Assembly: GCF_014201875.1 (NCBI RefSeq)
Contig: NZ_JACHFL010000007.1
Coordinates: 170,624 to 234,623 of the forward strand
Reading direction: 5' to 3'
DNA length: 64,000 nucleotides
From: Deinococcus humi
GTDB lineage: Bacteria; Deinococcota; Deinococci; Deinococcales; Deinococcaceae
This document shows positions 55,766 to 64,000 of the stretch, piece after piece (positions within the stretch are counted from its first letter, which is position 1; the number at the start of each line of letters is the position of its first letter). The notes beneath the pieces are model-generated. The model was not told where the DNA came from. It worked only from the letters and a program-made list of their open reading frames with translations, and searched no databases. The position numbers and the translations under genes are program-made.

Positions 55766-56764
55766 TCAGCGGTTCCGCGGGTCCAGGGCCTCGGCCAGGG
55801 AGTCGCCCAGCAGGCTCCAGCCCAGGCTATAGGCGAAGATGCACAGTCCCGGAAAGAGGGTGACGTACCAGTACGCGAAAGGTTCGCCGGGCGGTCCCTG
55901 GATCCACTTCTGGGCCAGAGCGATCAATTGCCCCCAGTCGGCGTAGCCAAGAGGTGTTCCCAGTCCTAGGAACGACAGCGTGCCGGCCACGATGGGCAGG
56001 CTTCCCATCTCCAGCACCACGATCGTCAGCAGCGGGCCGATGGCGTTGGGCAGGACGTGGCGTAGGGCAATGCGCGAGCGGCTGGCCCCCAGGCTCTGCG
56101 CCGCCGCCGCGAATTCCAGTTCGCGCAGCCGCAGCACCTCTGACCTGACCACACGCGCCAGCCCCGCCCACGACACCAGACTCAGGGCGATGATGATGTT
56201 CAGCAGGCCTGGCCCCAGCGCGGCCACCAGCACCAGGATCAGCACCAGCGCGGGAAAGGCGAAGATCACGTCGGTCAGGCGCATCAGGATGTTGTCGGTC
56301 ACGCCGCCCAGAAATCCGGCGGCCAGGCCTACCAGACTGCCCACGGTCACCGTGATCGCCAGCACCGTCAGTCCTAGGAAGAACGCGGTGCGCGTTCCCC
56401 AGACCAGTCCGTAGCGGATGTCGTAGCCCGCGACGCGGCCCAGCGGTGCGTCGGCAGCCGGGGGGTTGGGCTGCGCGGCAAAACCCACGCGCGGCATCTG
56501 CAGGCAGGCGTCGGGGGTCGCCGTCACCTCGCGCAGGTAGGCGAGCGGACCGGGAATGGTCTGTCCTTCGGTCATGCCCAGCGCGCGGCGGCAATTGCCC
56601 TGTGGGGGGGCCAGCACGGGGGCCAGCAGCGTCACCAGTACAAACAGACTCACCAGCACGGCCCCCACTCGGGCCAGGCGATTGCGGCGAAACAGCCTGG
56701 CCCAGAAGCCAGCATTTGCCTTGGCCTTGACCGTACGAAGCTGGCTTTCACCCGCGGTGGTCAT
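55766..56764 (-). CDS. ABC transporter permease, DppC-like
   Basis: A 332-residue permease. After the first helix (VGAVLVSLFVLVTLLAPVLA) it has an unusually long periplasmic loop of about 75 residues with two cysteines (NCRR, DACLQM), where typical DppC has about 40. The coupling loop is AAQSLGASRSRIALRHVLPN. It overlaps the other permease by four bases (ATGA). Confidence 0.88.
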   Translation of the reverse strand: MTTAGESQLRTVKAKANAGFWARLFRRNRLARVGAVLVSLFVLVTLLAPVLAPPQGNCRRALGMTEGQTIPGPLAYLREVTATPDACLQMPRVGFAAQPNPPAADAPLGRVAGYDIRYGLVWGTRTAFFLGLTVLAITVTVGSLVGLAAGFLGGVTDNILMRLTDVIFAFPALVLILVLVAALGPGLLNIIIALSLVSWAGLARVVRSEVLRLRELEFAAAAQSLGASRSRIALRHVLPNAIGPLLTIVVLEMGSLPIVAGTLSFLGLGTPLGYADWGQLIALAQKWIQGPPGEPFAYWYVTLFPGLCIFAYSLGWSLLGDSLAEALDPRNR

Positions 56765-57789
56765 CCGTACCTCACGCGGGGGTCAATGACCGTGTAGGCC
56801 AGGTCAAGGGCGAGGTTGATCACCACGACAATTGTTGCCGCGAGCAGCGCGAAGCCCAGCACCCCGGGCAGATCGCCCAGTGCCGCAGCCTGCGCCGCCC
56901 ACGCGCCCACGCCAGGGTACCCGAACAGCGTCTCGGCGATCACTGCGCCCTGCAGCAGCCCGGACACGCTCAGGCCCGCCAGCGTGACGACGGTGAGCAG
57001 GGCATTGCGCCGCGCGTGTTTGCGGATCACCATTCCCTCCGAGATGCCCTTGGCGCGGGCGGTGCGGATGTAGTCGCTGTTCAGGGCCTCGAGCATGCTG
57101 GTGCGCGTGCCCTTGATCAACCCGGCGCTGCCCACCACCATCAGGGTGAACACGGGCATGATCAGGTGTTTGACAGCGTCCCAGAACACGTCGAGGCGCC
57201 CGCTGAGCAGCGCGTCGATGGTGACCATCCCGGTCACGCGTTTGACCTCACCGGTCAGCAGGTAGATCGCGCTGTCGTTGCTGAGATTGCCAGTCCCCGG
57301 CAGCAGGTTCAGCGCGCCGTAAAAGATCACGAGGAGCCACACGCCCAGCACGAAACTGGGGGTGCTGTAGCTGACCACGGCGATCACCCGGATCACCGCG
57401 TCGGCAGTTTTGCCTCGCTGCACGGCCGCTTTTGAGCCGAGCCACACGCTCAGGCCGATTAGGGGGACCAGCGTGAACAGCGTGAGTTCCAGCGTCGCGG
57501 GAAAGCGGGCCAGCAGGGTCTCGAGCACCGGCTGCCCGCTGGTGCGCGAGAAGCCCAGGTTGCCGCCCAGGGCCAGCCCCAGCCAGCGCCAGTACTGCTC
57601 GAAGACGCTGGCGTCCAGATGATTGGTCTTGATGATCTCCGGGATGCGGGCCAGCTGCGCCAGATCGGTGGTGTAGGCCACGGCACGCTGCTCCACCGGA
57701 ATCAGTTGCATGACCAAGACAATGAGAAAGGTCACGGCCAGCAGGATCAGCGGCAGCGCCATCAGGCGGCGAAGGACGAAACTCAGCAC
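56761..57789 (-). CDS. ABC transporter permease, DppB-like
   Basis: A 342-residue permease beginning LSFVLRRLMALPLILLAVTF and containing the coupling loop RTARAKGISEGMVIRKHARR. It starts at GTG 57789, which overlaps the stop of the acyltransferase (GTGCTGA), and its own stop overlaps the DppC-like start. This couples import to the racemase/acyltransferase genes. Confidence 0.88.
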   Translation of the reverse strand: MLSFVLRRLMALPLILLAVTFLIVLVMQLIPVEQRAVAYTTDLAQLARIPEIIKTNHLDASVFEQYWRWLGLALGGNLGFSRTSGQPVLETLLARFPATLELTLFTLVPLIGLSVWLGSKAAVQRGKTADAVIRVIAVVSYSTPSFVLGVWLLVIFYGALNLLPGTGNLSNDSAIYLLTGEVKRVTGMVTIDALLSGRLDVFWDAVKHLIMPVFTLMVVGSAGLIKGTRTSMLEALNSDYIRTARAKGISEGMVIRKHARRNALLTVVTLAGLSVSGLLQGAVIAETLFGYPGVGAWAAQAAALGDLPGVLGFALLAATIVVVINLALDLAYTVIDPRVRYG

Positions 57790-58589
57790 GGAGCTTCCCG
57801 CCTGAAAAGATAGAGCCGTCGCGCCAGATCCACGTCGACCAGCGCGAAGCCCTCACTAAACAGCCGCATGAAGACGGGCCGCGTGCGCTGCCGCCACTCC
57901 AGCGCCAGCGCACGCTCACCCCGCAGCAGGGCGTAGTAATCCTGTCCCGGAACGCTCATCGCCAGCGTGTCGGGGAGTCTGTCCGGCAACCCGGCAAGAA
58001 GGGGATCGAACGCCTTCCCCTCCGGCCAGGCCTGATCGGGGCGCCCGGCCAGATGCGCCTCCACGCGTGGACTGTTCAGGTCCCACTCGGCCTCCAGGCG
58101 GTCCGAAGGTGCGCCCGCGCTGATGTTTTCCATCTCGCCGTACTGGTCGGGTAGGTAGGTGCGGACGGTGGCGCCCAGCCGGTGAATATTGAGGTGTGCG
58201 TTGACGGCCAGCAGCGGGTCAAAGGTCCAGCGGACCTGCGTGATGCCGCGTTCCAGGCACCATTGCCGCTGAAAAGTTTTGAGGCGCTCTCCCAGATGCT
58301 GCTGGCGGTAGGCCGGATGCACCCCCATCCGGTGCGAGTGCTGTACCCCTGTCATGGAGGTGGGCAGGGCCTCCAGGTAGGCCCAGACCTGCCCACCTGC
58401 GTCCACCGCCCCGGCCACCAGACCGCCTACGTGTTGAATTACGCGCAACATCACCGCGTCTTCGGGTTTGTCGGTCTGCCCCCAGATGGCGTGCGCCAGC
58501 GGCACCGTCGCCGCCAGCTCCTGCGGGCCGCGCAACTCTCGGAGCGTCAGGGCCTCGGGCAGGCTGGGTGTGGTGGCAGGCGAGGTCAC
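57783..58589 (-). CDS. GNAT acyltransferase, COG3375-like
   Basis: A 268-residue acyltransferase. The acyl-CoA site is in the segment HSHRMGVHPAYRQQHLGERL, followed by QVRWTFDPLLAVNAHLNIHR and LGATVRTYLPDQYGEMENIS, which is the pattern of COG3375 proteins. These are often encoded next to N-acylamino acid racemases; in Geobacillus such a protein was reported to succinylate D-amino acids so that the racemase and a desuccinylase can turn them into L-amino acids. Here it starts at GTG 58589, two bases after the racemase stop, and overlaps the permease start. I infer the same N-succinylating role. Confidence 0.8.
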   Translation of the reverse strand: MTSPATTPSLPEALTLRELRGPQELAATVPLAHAIWGQTDKPEDAVMLRVIQHVGGLVAGAVDAGGQVWAYLEALPTSMTGVQHSHRMGVHPAYRQQHLGERLKTFQRQWCLERGITQVRWTFDPLLAVNAHLNIHRLGATVRTYLPDQYGEMENISAGAPSDRLEAEWDLNSPRVEAHLAGRPDQAWPEGKAFDPLLAGLPDRLPDTLAMSVPGQDYYALLRGERALALEWRQRTRPVFMRLFSEGFALVDVDLARRLYLFRREAPC

Positions 58590-58591
58590 GC

Positions 58592-59722
58592 TCAGCGCCC
58601 TGCCACCGGTTGCTGCAGCGGTCCAAGCGCAAATTTTTGCTGCGTGATGGTGTCCAGAAAGGGCAGATCCAGCGTAACGCCGATGCCATGACCGGCTGGC
58701 ACCGGCATCATTCCACCCACAGTTTCCAGCGGCTCGTGGATCAGGTCGCGCGCCCAGTAGCGCGAGGAACTGCTGGTGTCGCCCGGTTTGCTGAAGTTCT
58801 CCAGCGTCGCCAGGTGGATGTTGTGCGCCCGCCCGACGCCGCTTTCCAGCATGCCGCCGCACCACACCGGGGCGCTGAACGCGGCGGCCACGTCGTGCAC
58901 CCGCCGCGCCTCCAGGTGGCCGCCGACACGGCCCACCTTGATGTTGACCAGTCGGCAGGCCTCCGTTTCCAGCGCCTTGCGGGCGTCCTGCGCAGTGGTG
59001 ATGCACTCGTCGAGGCACAGCGGCGTGCCCATCAGCGCCTGCAATTTAGCGTGATCGCGCATGTCGTTCCAGGCCAGCGGCTGCTCGATGTAATCGAGCC
59101 CCAGGGTGTCCAGTTCGCGCAGGGTGTTCAGGTTCGCCAGCGAGTACGCGGCGTTGGCATCCACTGTGACAGGGGTCTCAGGCAAAGCCGCCCTGACCGC
59201 CCTCACCACCGCCACATCCCAGCCAGGCTGGATCTTGAGCTTGATTCGCCTGTAGCCCTGTTCGGCGTGGGCCACAGCGCTGTCTACCGTGGCCTTCACC
59301 GAGTTCTGAATTCCCAGCGAGACGCCCACGGGCACTGCCTCCCGCACGCCGCCCAGCACCGTTGAAAGCGGCCGCTCCAGACTTCTGCTCCACAGATCCC
59401 AGAAGGCCATCTCCACGGTGGCCAGCGCCATGCGGTTGCCGCGCACACCTGAGAGCTGACGCATCACCTGTTCAGGATTGGCCCAGTCCCGGCCCAGAAG
59501 ATCAGGCAATACGGTGTCCTGAAGCAACGCCAGCGCCCCGCTGATGGTCTCCTCCCGGAAATCTGGGCGGATGTCCATGACACCTTCTGCCACACCCTCG
59601 AGGCCCTCGCCGAAGAGCCGCAGCAATACGAAGTTTTTCTCGGTCATCACGCCAAAAGACGTTCTGAACGGCTTGAGCAGCGGCAGAGAGACCACGCGCA
59701 ATTCGGCGCGGTCAATCTTCAT
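58592..59722 (-). CDS. N-acylamino acid (N-succinylamino acid) racemase, enolase superfamily
   Basis: A 376-residue enzyme that interconverts D and L forms of N-acylamino acids; relatives also act as o-succinylbenzoate synthase (MenC). The proton-relay lysines are in [15 protein letters not shown], the metal ligands in [15 protein letters not shown], the glutamate in [10 protein letters not shown] and the aspartate in [14 protein letters not shown], followed by the second base lysine in [20 protein letters not shown]. It is close to the D. radiodurans enzyme as I remember it. I start at ATG 59722 ([11 protein letters not shown]). This ATG lacks a strong ribosome site and lies within the end of a 25-codon ORF that has a perfect one. 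It is the first enzyme gene of the long operon. Confidence 0.9.
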   Translation of the reverse strand: MKIDRAELRVVSLPLLKPFRTSFGVMTEKNFVLLRLFGEGLEGVAEGVMDIRPDFREETISGALALLQDTVLPDLLGRDWANPEQVMRQLSGVRGNRMALATVEMAFWDLWSRSLERPLSTVLGGVREAVPVGVSLGIQNSVKATVDSAVAHAEQGYRRIKLKIQPGWDVAVVRAVRAALPETPVTVDANAAYSLANLNTLRELDTLGLDYIEQPLAWNDMRDHAKLQALMGTPLCLDECITTAQDARKALETEACRLVNIKVGRVGGHLEARRVHDVAAAFSAPVWCGGMLESGVGRAHNIHLATLENFSKPGDTSSSSRYWARDLIHEPLETVGGMMPVPAGHGIGVTLDLPFLDTITQQKFALGPLQQPVAGR

Positions 59723-59789
59723 GGCACCGTCCAGCAACGAGGTGGCTTGACGCTCGGATACAGGCTTGGGAAGGCTCGCTTGACAGCAT
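59712..59789 (-). CDS. Possible 25-residue leader peptide overlapping the racemase start
   Basis: An aaggag site lies six bases before an ATG at 59789. The frame ([20 protein letters not shown], then RCHED) ends at a TGA eight bases inside the racemase gene. This is the best ribosome site upstream of the operon, while the racemase ATG has a poor one. Either this is a leader ORF that couples translation, or it marks a frameshift that has detached the natural start from the racemase. Confidence 0.4.
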   Translation of the reverse strand: MLSSEPSQACIRASSHLVAGRCHED

Positions 59790-60024
59790 GAAAGCTCCTT
59801 GTCTACGGACAGGACGAGACTGCCCAGACGCGAGAGAGGTCAACGTGAGAACCGCGATTGCATTTAATTTTGCGACATCCTAGCGATACGCAAGGCGTTT
59901 TGCAAGGGCAGAGGCGCTGGCCGTCTTCCCCTTTACGGCTGTAAAGCTCCAGAACGTCTCATTCCACGGTCCCATGCCCCTTTTTCCTGGCCTGCAACCT
60001 GTAAACCAATTTTCTGACCGTGCC

Positions 60025-60651
60025 TCAGTTCACCGCGCCGCGAACCAGCATCAGCGCGACGGTGTATTCAGGCGCACCCGGCGTTTCCTCGATTTCAAAG
60101 TCTTCCAGCACGGCCCACAGGCGACGTTTCAGTTCCGTGGCTTTCTCCCGGCTCAGGTGCATGTGACCGATGTTGAGGAAAAACGGCTCGTCGCCGAAGA
60201 ACAGTTCATGGGCCGGGCCATGTCCGTCACCGATCAGGAGGCTGAGATTCTCCGCGTTGCTTTCCAGCCAGAAACCCCAGTGCGGGGAATGCTGATGCAG
60301 GACCCGGGCGCTGTGAGCGATTACGATTTCCAGTCGGGGCAGCAACTGGGCCGAGGCGAAAGCTTCAAGCGTTTCTGCGCCCGTGACCTCGTAGGGAATG
60401 AACCAGCGCCCAGGCATGCGGTAGCGCTTGATGGACCGGCCTGCGCGGGCGTCCTGCCGTTCGATCACGGCGATGTCGGCCTGGATCAGTTTGCCCAGCA
60501 GGTAATGGGCGCGTTGCACGCTGACGTTCAGGTGCGCGGCCACCTCCGAGGCGCTGCATTCCGCATGCATCAGCAGGTCCAGTAGCGGGTGCAGCTTGAC
60601 GTCCAGCAGCAGTGTCGCCTGCTCCGCGTTGGCTGTCCGCACACCGTTCAT
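60025..60651 (-). CDS. Winged-helix transcriptional regulator, ArsR-like
   Basis: A 208-residue regulator. The N-terminal 75 residues form an HTH: LHPLLDLLMHAECSASEVAA followed by HLNVSVQRAHYLLGKLIQAD. The rest is an unfamiliar domain with a wing-like QDARAGRSIKRYRMPGRWFI and a hydrophobic C-terminus. I start it at ATG 60651, since the open frame beyond overlaps the divergent MFS promoter. It is divergent from the MFS gene, with 73 bases between them, and probably controls it. Confidence 0.72.
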   Translation of the reverse strand: MNGVRTANAEQATLLLDVKLHPLLDLLMHAECSASEVAAHLNVSVQRAHYLLGKLIQADIAVIERQDARAGRSIKRYRMPGRWFIPYEVTGAETLEAFASAQLLPRLEIVIAHSARVLHQHSPHWGFWLESNAENLSLLIGDGHGPAHELFFGDEPFFLNIGHMHLSREKATELKRRLWAVLEDFEIEETPGAPEYTVALMLVRGAVN

Positions 60652-60724
60652 ACTGCAGAGCTTAGAGCGCCGCTTCTCCAGAAACCGCCTTTCATCTGGA
60701 GTTGGCGCGGCACACACTCGTGGT

Positions 60725-61957
60725 ATGCCCACCCACCTGTGGAACCGCTCGTTTGTGATCTGGCTGCTCGGCACGGCTCAGAGTCAGCTGGGCTCGGCGC
60801 TTGCGGGCATCGCCCTGAGTTTTCTGGTGCTGCATCAGACCGGCTCGGCGGGGCAGATGGCGCTGACCCTGGCCTGCGCGCTCGCCCCCAACCTGCTAAT
60901 GCCGCTGGCCGGGGCGCTGGTGGACCGCGTCCACCTGAAAGTGCCGTTGATCGGTGCGGACGTGGCGCGTGGGCTGTTGCAGTTCACGGTGGGCGGCCTG
61001 GCCCTGGCGTGGGGCGAGGTGCCGCTGTGGCTGGTGAACGGGGCAGCCGTGCTAACCGGGCTGGCGGGCATCTTCGCGGGACCGGCCAGCAGCGCGGCTG
61101 TGCCCGGCCTGGTCCCTGAACAGGAGTTGACGCGGGCAAATGGCCTGATCGGCGGCGTGGGTCAGGGTGCGTGGTTGCTGGGAACCCTGCTGGGGGGAGC
61201 TCTGGTCACGGCGTTCTCGCCGGCACTCGCGATTGTGCTGGACGGCGCAAGTTTCCTGGTGATGGCGGTACTGTTGCTGCTAGTGCAGTTGCCCCGACGT
61301 GAGCTGAAGACCGAAAGAGTAGAGTCGGTCCTGGGGAGCGTGGCCAGTGGCCTGCGTCTGATGCGCCGTTCACGGGTTTTGTTGTTCCTGCCGCTGATTG
61401 CCCTGTTGCTCAACGCCAGCCTCGCGCCAGTCCAGGTCCTGTTGCCCAAACTGCTGCTCGGCGGCGCCGGAGCGCAGGGGTACGGTCAATACCTTGCTGC
61501 CGAGAGTGCCGGAATGCTGGTGGCCTCTGCCCTGCTGGCGCTGATCGGCCCGCGACTGCCCCTGCGCCGCACGGTTGCGCTGGGGCTCGTTGTGTTGGGG
61601 AGTTCGTTGTTTTTGCTGATCGGATTTGCCGCGCCTCCGGCCCTGCTTGGAATTGGTGTGTTGATGGGCCTTGCCATGGCTCTTGTCAATACGCCTGTCA
61701 TTACCTTGATGCAGCAGCTGGTGCCGCCCGCCTTTCTGGGACGTACGTTTAGCGTGCTGGGCATGGTGGCCACGCTGGGGATGCCCTTAACGCTCCTGGC
61801 GCTCTCCCCCGTGGTGGACCGGTTCCCGGCAGCCCTGTTTTTCATGGTGGCTGGTGGCATGACCGTGTTGATGGCGCTGGCCTGGACGTGGGTGGTGCTC
61901 TCCGAGCGCAAGTTGCCGGATTTGGAGACTGAGCCCGGAGGGTTTCGGGCGGGCTAA
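60725..61957 (+). CDS. MFS transporter, probable drug/metabolite exporter
   Basis: A 410-residue MFS protein, about twelve helices. It begins WNRSFVIWLLGTAQSQLGSA; the loop ALVDRVHLKVPLIGADVARG carries the shortened A motif usual in the Bcr/enterobactin-exporter-like MFS group, and the second half starts at SGLRLMRRSRVLLFLPLIAL. Export of a small molecule is likely. The start is ATG 60725; no strong ribosome site is seen, so leaderless translation is possible. It is divergent from the HTH regulator. Confidence 0.85.
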   Translation: MPTHLWNRSFVIWLLGTAQSQLGSALAGIALSFLVLHQTGSAGQMALTLACALAPNLLMPLAGALVDRVHLKVPLIGADVARGLLQFTVGGLALAWGEVPLWLVNGAAVLTGLAGIFAGPASSAAVPGLVPEQELTRANGLIGGVGQGAWLLGTLLGGALVTAFSPALAIVLDGASFLVMAVLLLLVQLPRRELKTERVESVLGSVASGLRLMRRSRVLLFLPLIALLLNASLAPVQVLLPKLLLGGAGAQGYGQYLAAESAGMLVASALLALIGPRLPLRRTVALGLVVLGSSLFLLIGFAAPPALLGIGVLMGLAMALVNTPVITLMQQLVPPAFLGRTFSVLGMVATLGMPLTLLALSPVVDRFPAALFFMVAGGMTVLMALAWTWVVLSERKLPDLETEPGGFRAG

Positions 61958-62181
61958 AATCGATCTCTGCTGGGATTGCGATAGCGATGACCAGCTACTG
62001 GGTGACAGTAGGGTTTTGACGATGGGTTTGAGGTTGAGCAAGCATTGACGCGAGATGGAATATTATGGCGTTATACGACTTGAGAAATAGCTCGTTGGTT
62101 TATTCTTGTTTTCCCCCTGAGCTTTTGCGTGTGCGTAAGCATGGGAAGCTGATACAGGACGAGGGGATTTGCTTCTTATTC

Positions 62182-62196
62182 TATAACGTCGTTATA
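62182..62196. promoter_or_regulatory. Palindrome over the -10 region of the recombinase-like gene
   Basis: A perfect 15-base palindrome tataacg-t-cgttata overlaps a tatatt box (62193-62198) that ends five bases before the ATG, i.e. a leaderless start. A ttgctt box at 62169-62174 would be the -35 with an 18-base spacer. A half site cgttata recurs at 62069-62075. This looks like a repressor site. It does not match the radiation/desiccation response motif as I know it. Confidence 0.5.
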
Positions 62197-62203
62197 TTTG
62201 AGC

Positions 62204-63082
62204 ATGCATCCTAGTGATGAACAGGCCCAGAAGATCGTCCGGGCGTTACAAACCGCCGATCTGGACGCGCTCATTCCTGCAATGGCCCCACGGTGGCCTG
62301 CGGCGACTGTTCCCACCACCCAGGTCTACTCGCTCCTGCGTCATATTTTTGCTCAGGCTCAACAAGACAGGCTAAACCTCCTGTCTCCCCCGCCCGATTT
62401 TCACGCCTGGTTGCTGGAACAGGCCAGCAAGAACGTTAACGCAGCTCCCGCCAAACCGAACACCGTTCGCCTGCGTCTCTCGTTGCTGTCGACCCTTTAC
62501 AGCGCGCTGCAAGATCAGGAACTGCTGCTGGTCAATCCCTTGCGGGGGCTGCAGCGCCCACCCAACGAGCGCTCCGGTGCACCATTACTCCCCAGAGCCG
62601 ATCTCGAACGCCTTCACCTGCAGGCCCAGTCCGACGACACGCTGTATGCCGCATTGATCCTGATCGATCAGCACGCTTACCGAGTTCGGGACCTGCTGGC
62701 CCTGACCTGGCAGGACTTCGATTTCACTACCGGGAGTGCCCTACGGCCGCACGCCGTCACCCGTCTGAGCGACATTGCCCTGAAAGCGCTTCAACCCCTA
62801 CTCAAAGCGGCCGGAGGCGAACTTTACGCTGTAGGACGGGTCTTCGATTACCCTGGTGACCGCGAACTGCGCGGAGCACTATTTCGCGCCTGCAAGGCGG
62901 CCAACGTCACGTATACCCCCCCCGGAGAACTCCGCCGCATTTCCCTGCGGGATCACCCTCACACGCCGCAGAGTGCAGGCTTCAGCGCAGAGGACACTCG
63001 CCGGCTGGAGCAGGCCATTCGTCTCGCTCAAGGCGTGGCCGACATGTTGGCTCCCGAGGTAGAGCCGGAGCCTTCCCGTTAA
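62204..63082 (+). CDS. Tyrosine-recombinase-like protein lacking an obvious nucleophile
   Basis: A 292-residue protein. Residues 1-115 resemble the SAM-like DNA-binding domain of XerC/D-type recombinases (PTTQVYSLLRHIFAQAQQDR, then TVRLRLSLLSTLYSALQDQE and NPLRGLQRPPNERSG). Residues 135-250 resemble the catalytic fold, with the first arginine in HAYRVRDLLALTWQDFDF. The HxLR box is altered to RISLRDH and I find no tyrosine in the C-terminal helix (TRRLEQAIRLAQGVADMLAP). It may therefore bind DNA without recombining it. The start is ATG 62204, probably leaderless, with a palindromic operator over its promoter. Confidence 0.65.
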   Translation: MHPSDEQAQKIVRALQTADLDALIPAMAPRWPAATVPTTQVYSLLRHIFAQAQQDRLNLLSPPPDFHAWLLEQASKNVNAAPAKPNTVRLRLSLLSTLYSALQDQELLLVNPLRGLQRPPNERSGAPLLPRADLERLHLQAQSDDTLYAALILIDQHAYRVRDLLALTWQDFDFTTGSALRPHAVTRLSDIALKALQPLLKAAGGELYAVGRVFDYPGDRELRGALFRACKAANVTYTPPGELRRISLRDHPHTPQSAGFSAEDTRRLEQAIRLAQGVADMLAPEVEPEPSR

Positions 63083-63514
63083 CGCTGGAATGCTCTTAGA
63101 TCACACCCATTTCCAGGTCTGACGCAGATTCGATCTTCCAGAAGGAGTGCAGCCCCCAGGCAAGGACCAGAGTAAACGCCTCTCTATTGCATGGCCATTT
63201 CCTGATATGCGTGATCAACGAGGGATGAGACCTGCGCTTGGAGCCTTCGAGTCAGCAGTTCATTGCGCACAGATCGCCGCAACGTTCCTGTTCTCAGACC
63301 TATGTATACGTTTTTACTTCAGCGGATGACTCCTAGCAGCCGCGGTGGGGCAGTTCAGCTCTCCTGGGCACGCCTTCCCTCCTGGAGGGCGGGAAGGCAA
63401 GTATGAGCTGCCGAGTAGCCGCACGTTTACCGATTGCTCTGGCAACCTCAACGCAGCACTGAGATTAGGGGTGAGATCACCGTTTGCCCTCCTACGACAA
63501 GCGACAGTGCCCTC
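63083..63514. other. Intergenic stretch, nothing recognised
   Basis: No supported gene. An inverted repeat (cgccttccctcctggagggcgggaaggc, 63371-63398) could act as a terminator or attenuator before the small membrane gene, but no T run follows. Confidence 0.4.
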
Positions 63515-63730
63515 ATGAAAATTTCAAATGTGCTGTACATCCTCGGTTACGCCTCCATCATCGTCTCGGCCACCAACTTCCTGCGCGGTAAGACCAAGAG
63601 CGGGCAGGACCAGGACGTCAAGGAACGCGACGGACTGTTCCTGGGCCACTGGGCACCCACCTTCTTCATTCTCGCCAAGGTGGCTGAGGACCGCGAAAAA
63701 GAAGGACGCAGCATGCTGGACTTCAGCTGA
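63515..63730 (+). CDS. Small membrane protein, unknown function
   Basis: A 71-residue protein with one N-terminal hydrophobic segment (VLYILGYASIIVSATNFL), a basic patch, then a second weakly hydrophobic stretch (LFLGHWAPTFFILAKVAED) and an acidic tail. The codon pattern is that of a real gene and a strong hairpin terminator follows directly. I take ATG 63515; the frame is open further upstream. No family recognised. Confidence 0.7.
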   Translation: MKISNVLYILGYASIIVSATNFLRGKTKSGQDQDVKERDGLFLGHWAPTFFILAKVAEDREKEGRSMLDFS

Positions 63731-63748
63731 GCGCTTAGTTTGATGCAC

Positions 63749-63781
63749 AGAGGGTGGCCTGAAGTTCAGGCCACCCTCTTT
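63749..63781 (+). terminator. Strong intrinsic terminator-like hairpin
   Basis: Fifteen-base perfect arms (agagggtggcctgaa / ttcaggccaccctct) around a single centre base, followed by tt. It begins 19 bases after the stop of the small membrane gene. Confidence 0.75.
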
Positions 63782-63935
63782 AAGTCGTAAAAGGGTTGCA
63801 ATAGCCCGAGGCCTTGCAGCCCTACGGAGTGCAATTCACACCTGCAGCACAGGTCTATGCACCAACTCTTTCATCAGTTTTCTTTCGTTCGATCCACACG
63901 TCAGGTGGGGTTGACTCGGTTTCGAGTCGCTAAGG

Positions 63936-64000
63936 TTAAGCAGCTGTAGCCTGGCACTCGGCTTCCAGGGGCGTCAAGTATCCCAGGCTCGAATGCCGCC
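63936..64000 (-). mobile_element. IS3-family transposase, C-terminal end (continues past window)
   Basis: The minus strand from the window edge reads HSSLGYLTPLEAECQATAA to a TAA at 63936-63938, the conserved end of IS3-group OrfB transposases. The catalytic part lies outside the window. It must have inserted downstream of the small membrane gene. Confidence 0.8.

Noticed and set aside
62182..62196. Radiation/desiccation response motif
   Set aside because: The palindrome has a different sequence and length from the DdrO-bound 17-base motif as I know it.

Overview
The window looks like a GC-rich Deinococcus chromosome or large replicon. No 16S gene is present, so this rests on gene content. 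The N-acylamino acid racemase, the HD-Pnk/RNA ligase end-healing enzymes, the class Ib nrdI-nrdE-nrdF cluster, the DJ-1/PfpI protein and the decayed IS6-type transposases all resemble what I remember of Deinococcus genomes. Several genes also have TANNNT-like boxes just 5-8 bases before the start codon, as in leaderless Deinococcus transcripts.

Layout. 1-4150: the end of an ABC exporter, a Tat-type flavin amine oxidase, and IS6 debris. 4155-8683: a tightly overlapped plus-strand operon for aerobic class Ib ribonucleotide reductase (thioesterase, small protein, nrdI, nrdE, nrdF, glutaredoxin-like). 9072-18985: a DJ-1/PfpI protein, a nearly full-length dead IS6 copy, an M36-like lipoprotein protease, an HNH protein coupled to a membrane protein, a GAF-GAF histidine kinase and a proline iminopeptidase, separated by gene-poor, decayed sequence. 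19535-23156: a minus-strand four-gene RNA-repair cassette of two RlaP-like nucleotidyltransferases flanking a minimal RNA ligase and an HD-Pnk end-healing enzyme. 23405-27056: a peptide-type ABC importer without ATPases. 27654-32953: a VKOR-like protein, a large TPR/HD-GYP protein and a subtilisin lipoprotein with an 18-bp tandem repeat. 33479-34312: an IS5-family element with intact ends and a CTAG target duplication but a broken transposase.

34886-46175: a divergent MFS/AraC pair, SelO followed by a shortened NucS-like nuclease, a decayed amino-acid oxidase with an intact DUF3830 gene, a secreted alpha/beta hydrolase, and a GntR/SIS/PfkB/solute-binding-protein set that resembles Amadori-compound (fructosamine) use, with a clear promoter and a perfect operator palindrome. 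46176-48207 is a graveyard holding an IS6 end, an AT-rich patch and a decayed tyrosine recombinase. 48208-59722 is one long minus-strand unit: N-acylamino acid racemase, COG3375-type acyltransferase, dipeptide-type ABC permeases and binding protein, two S12 serine hydrolases, an N-acyl-D-amino acid deacylase and an RpiR regulator. Together they suggest import of D-amino-acid peptides and their conversion to L-amino acids. 60025-64000 holds a divergent HTH/MFS pair, an atypical recombinase-like protein behind an AT-rich palindromic promoter, a small membrane protein with a strong terminator, and the end of an IS3 transposase running off the window.

The most interesting parts are the RNA-repair cassette, the D-amino acid operon, two short leader ORFs with strong ribosome sites that overlap the weak starts of the amine oxidase and the racemase, and a hairpin in two IS6 remnants whose arms differ by a compensatory base pair.
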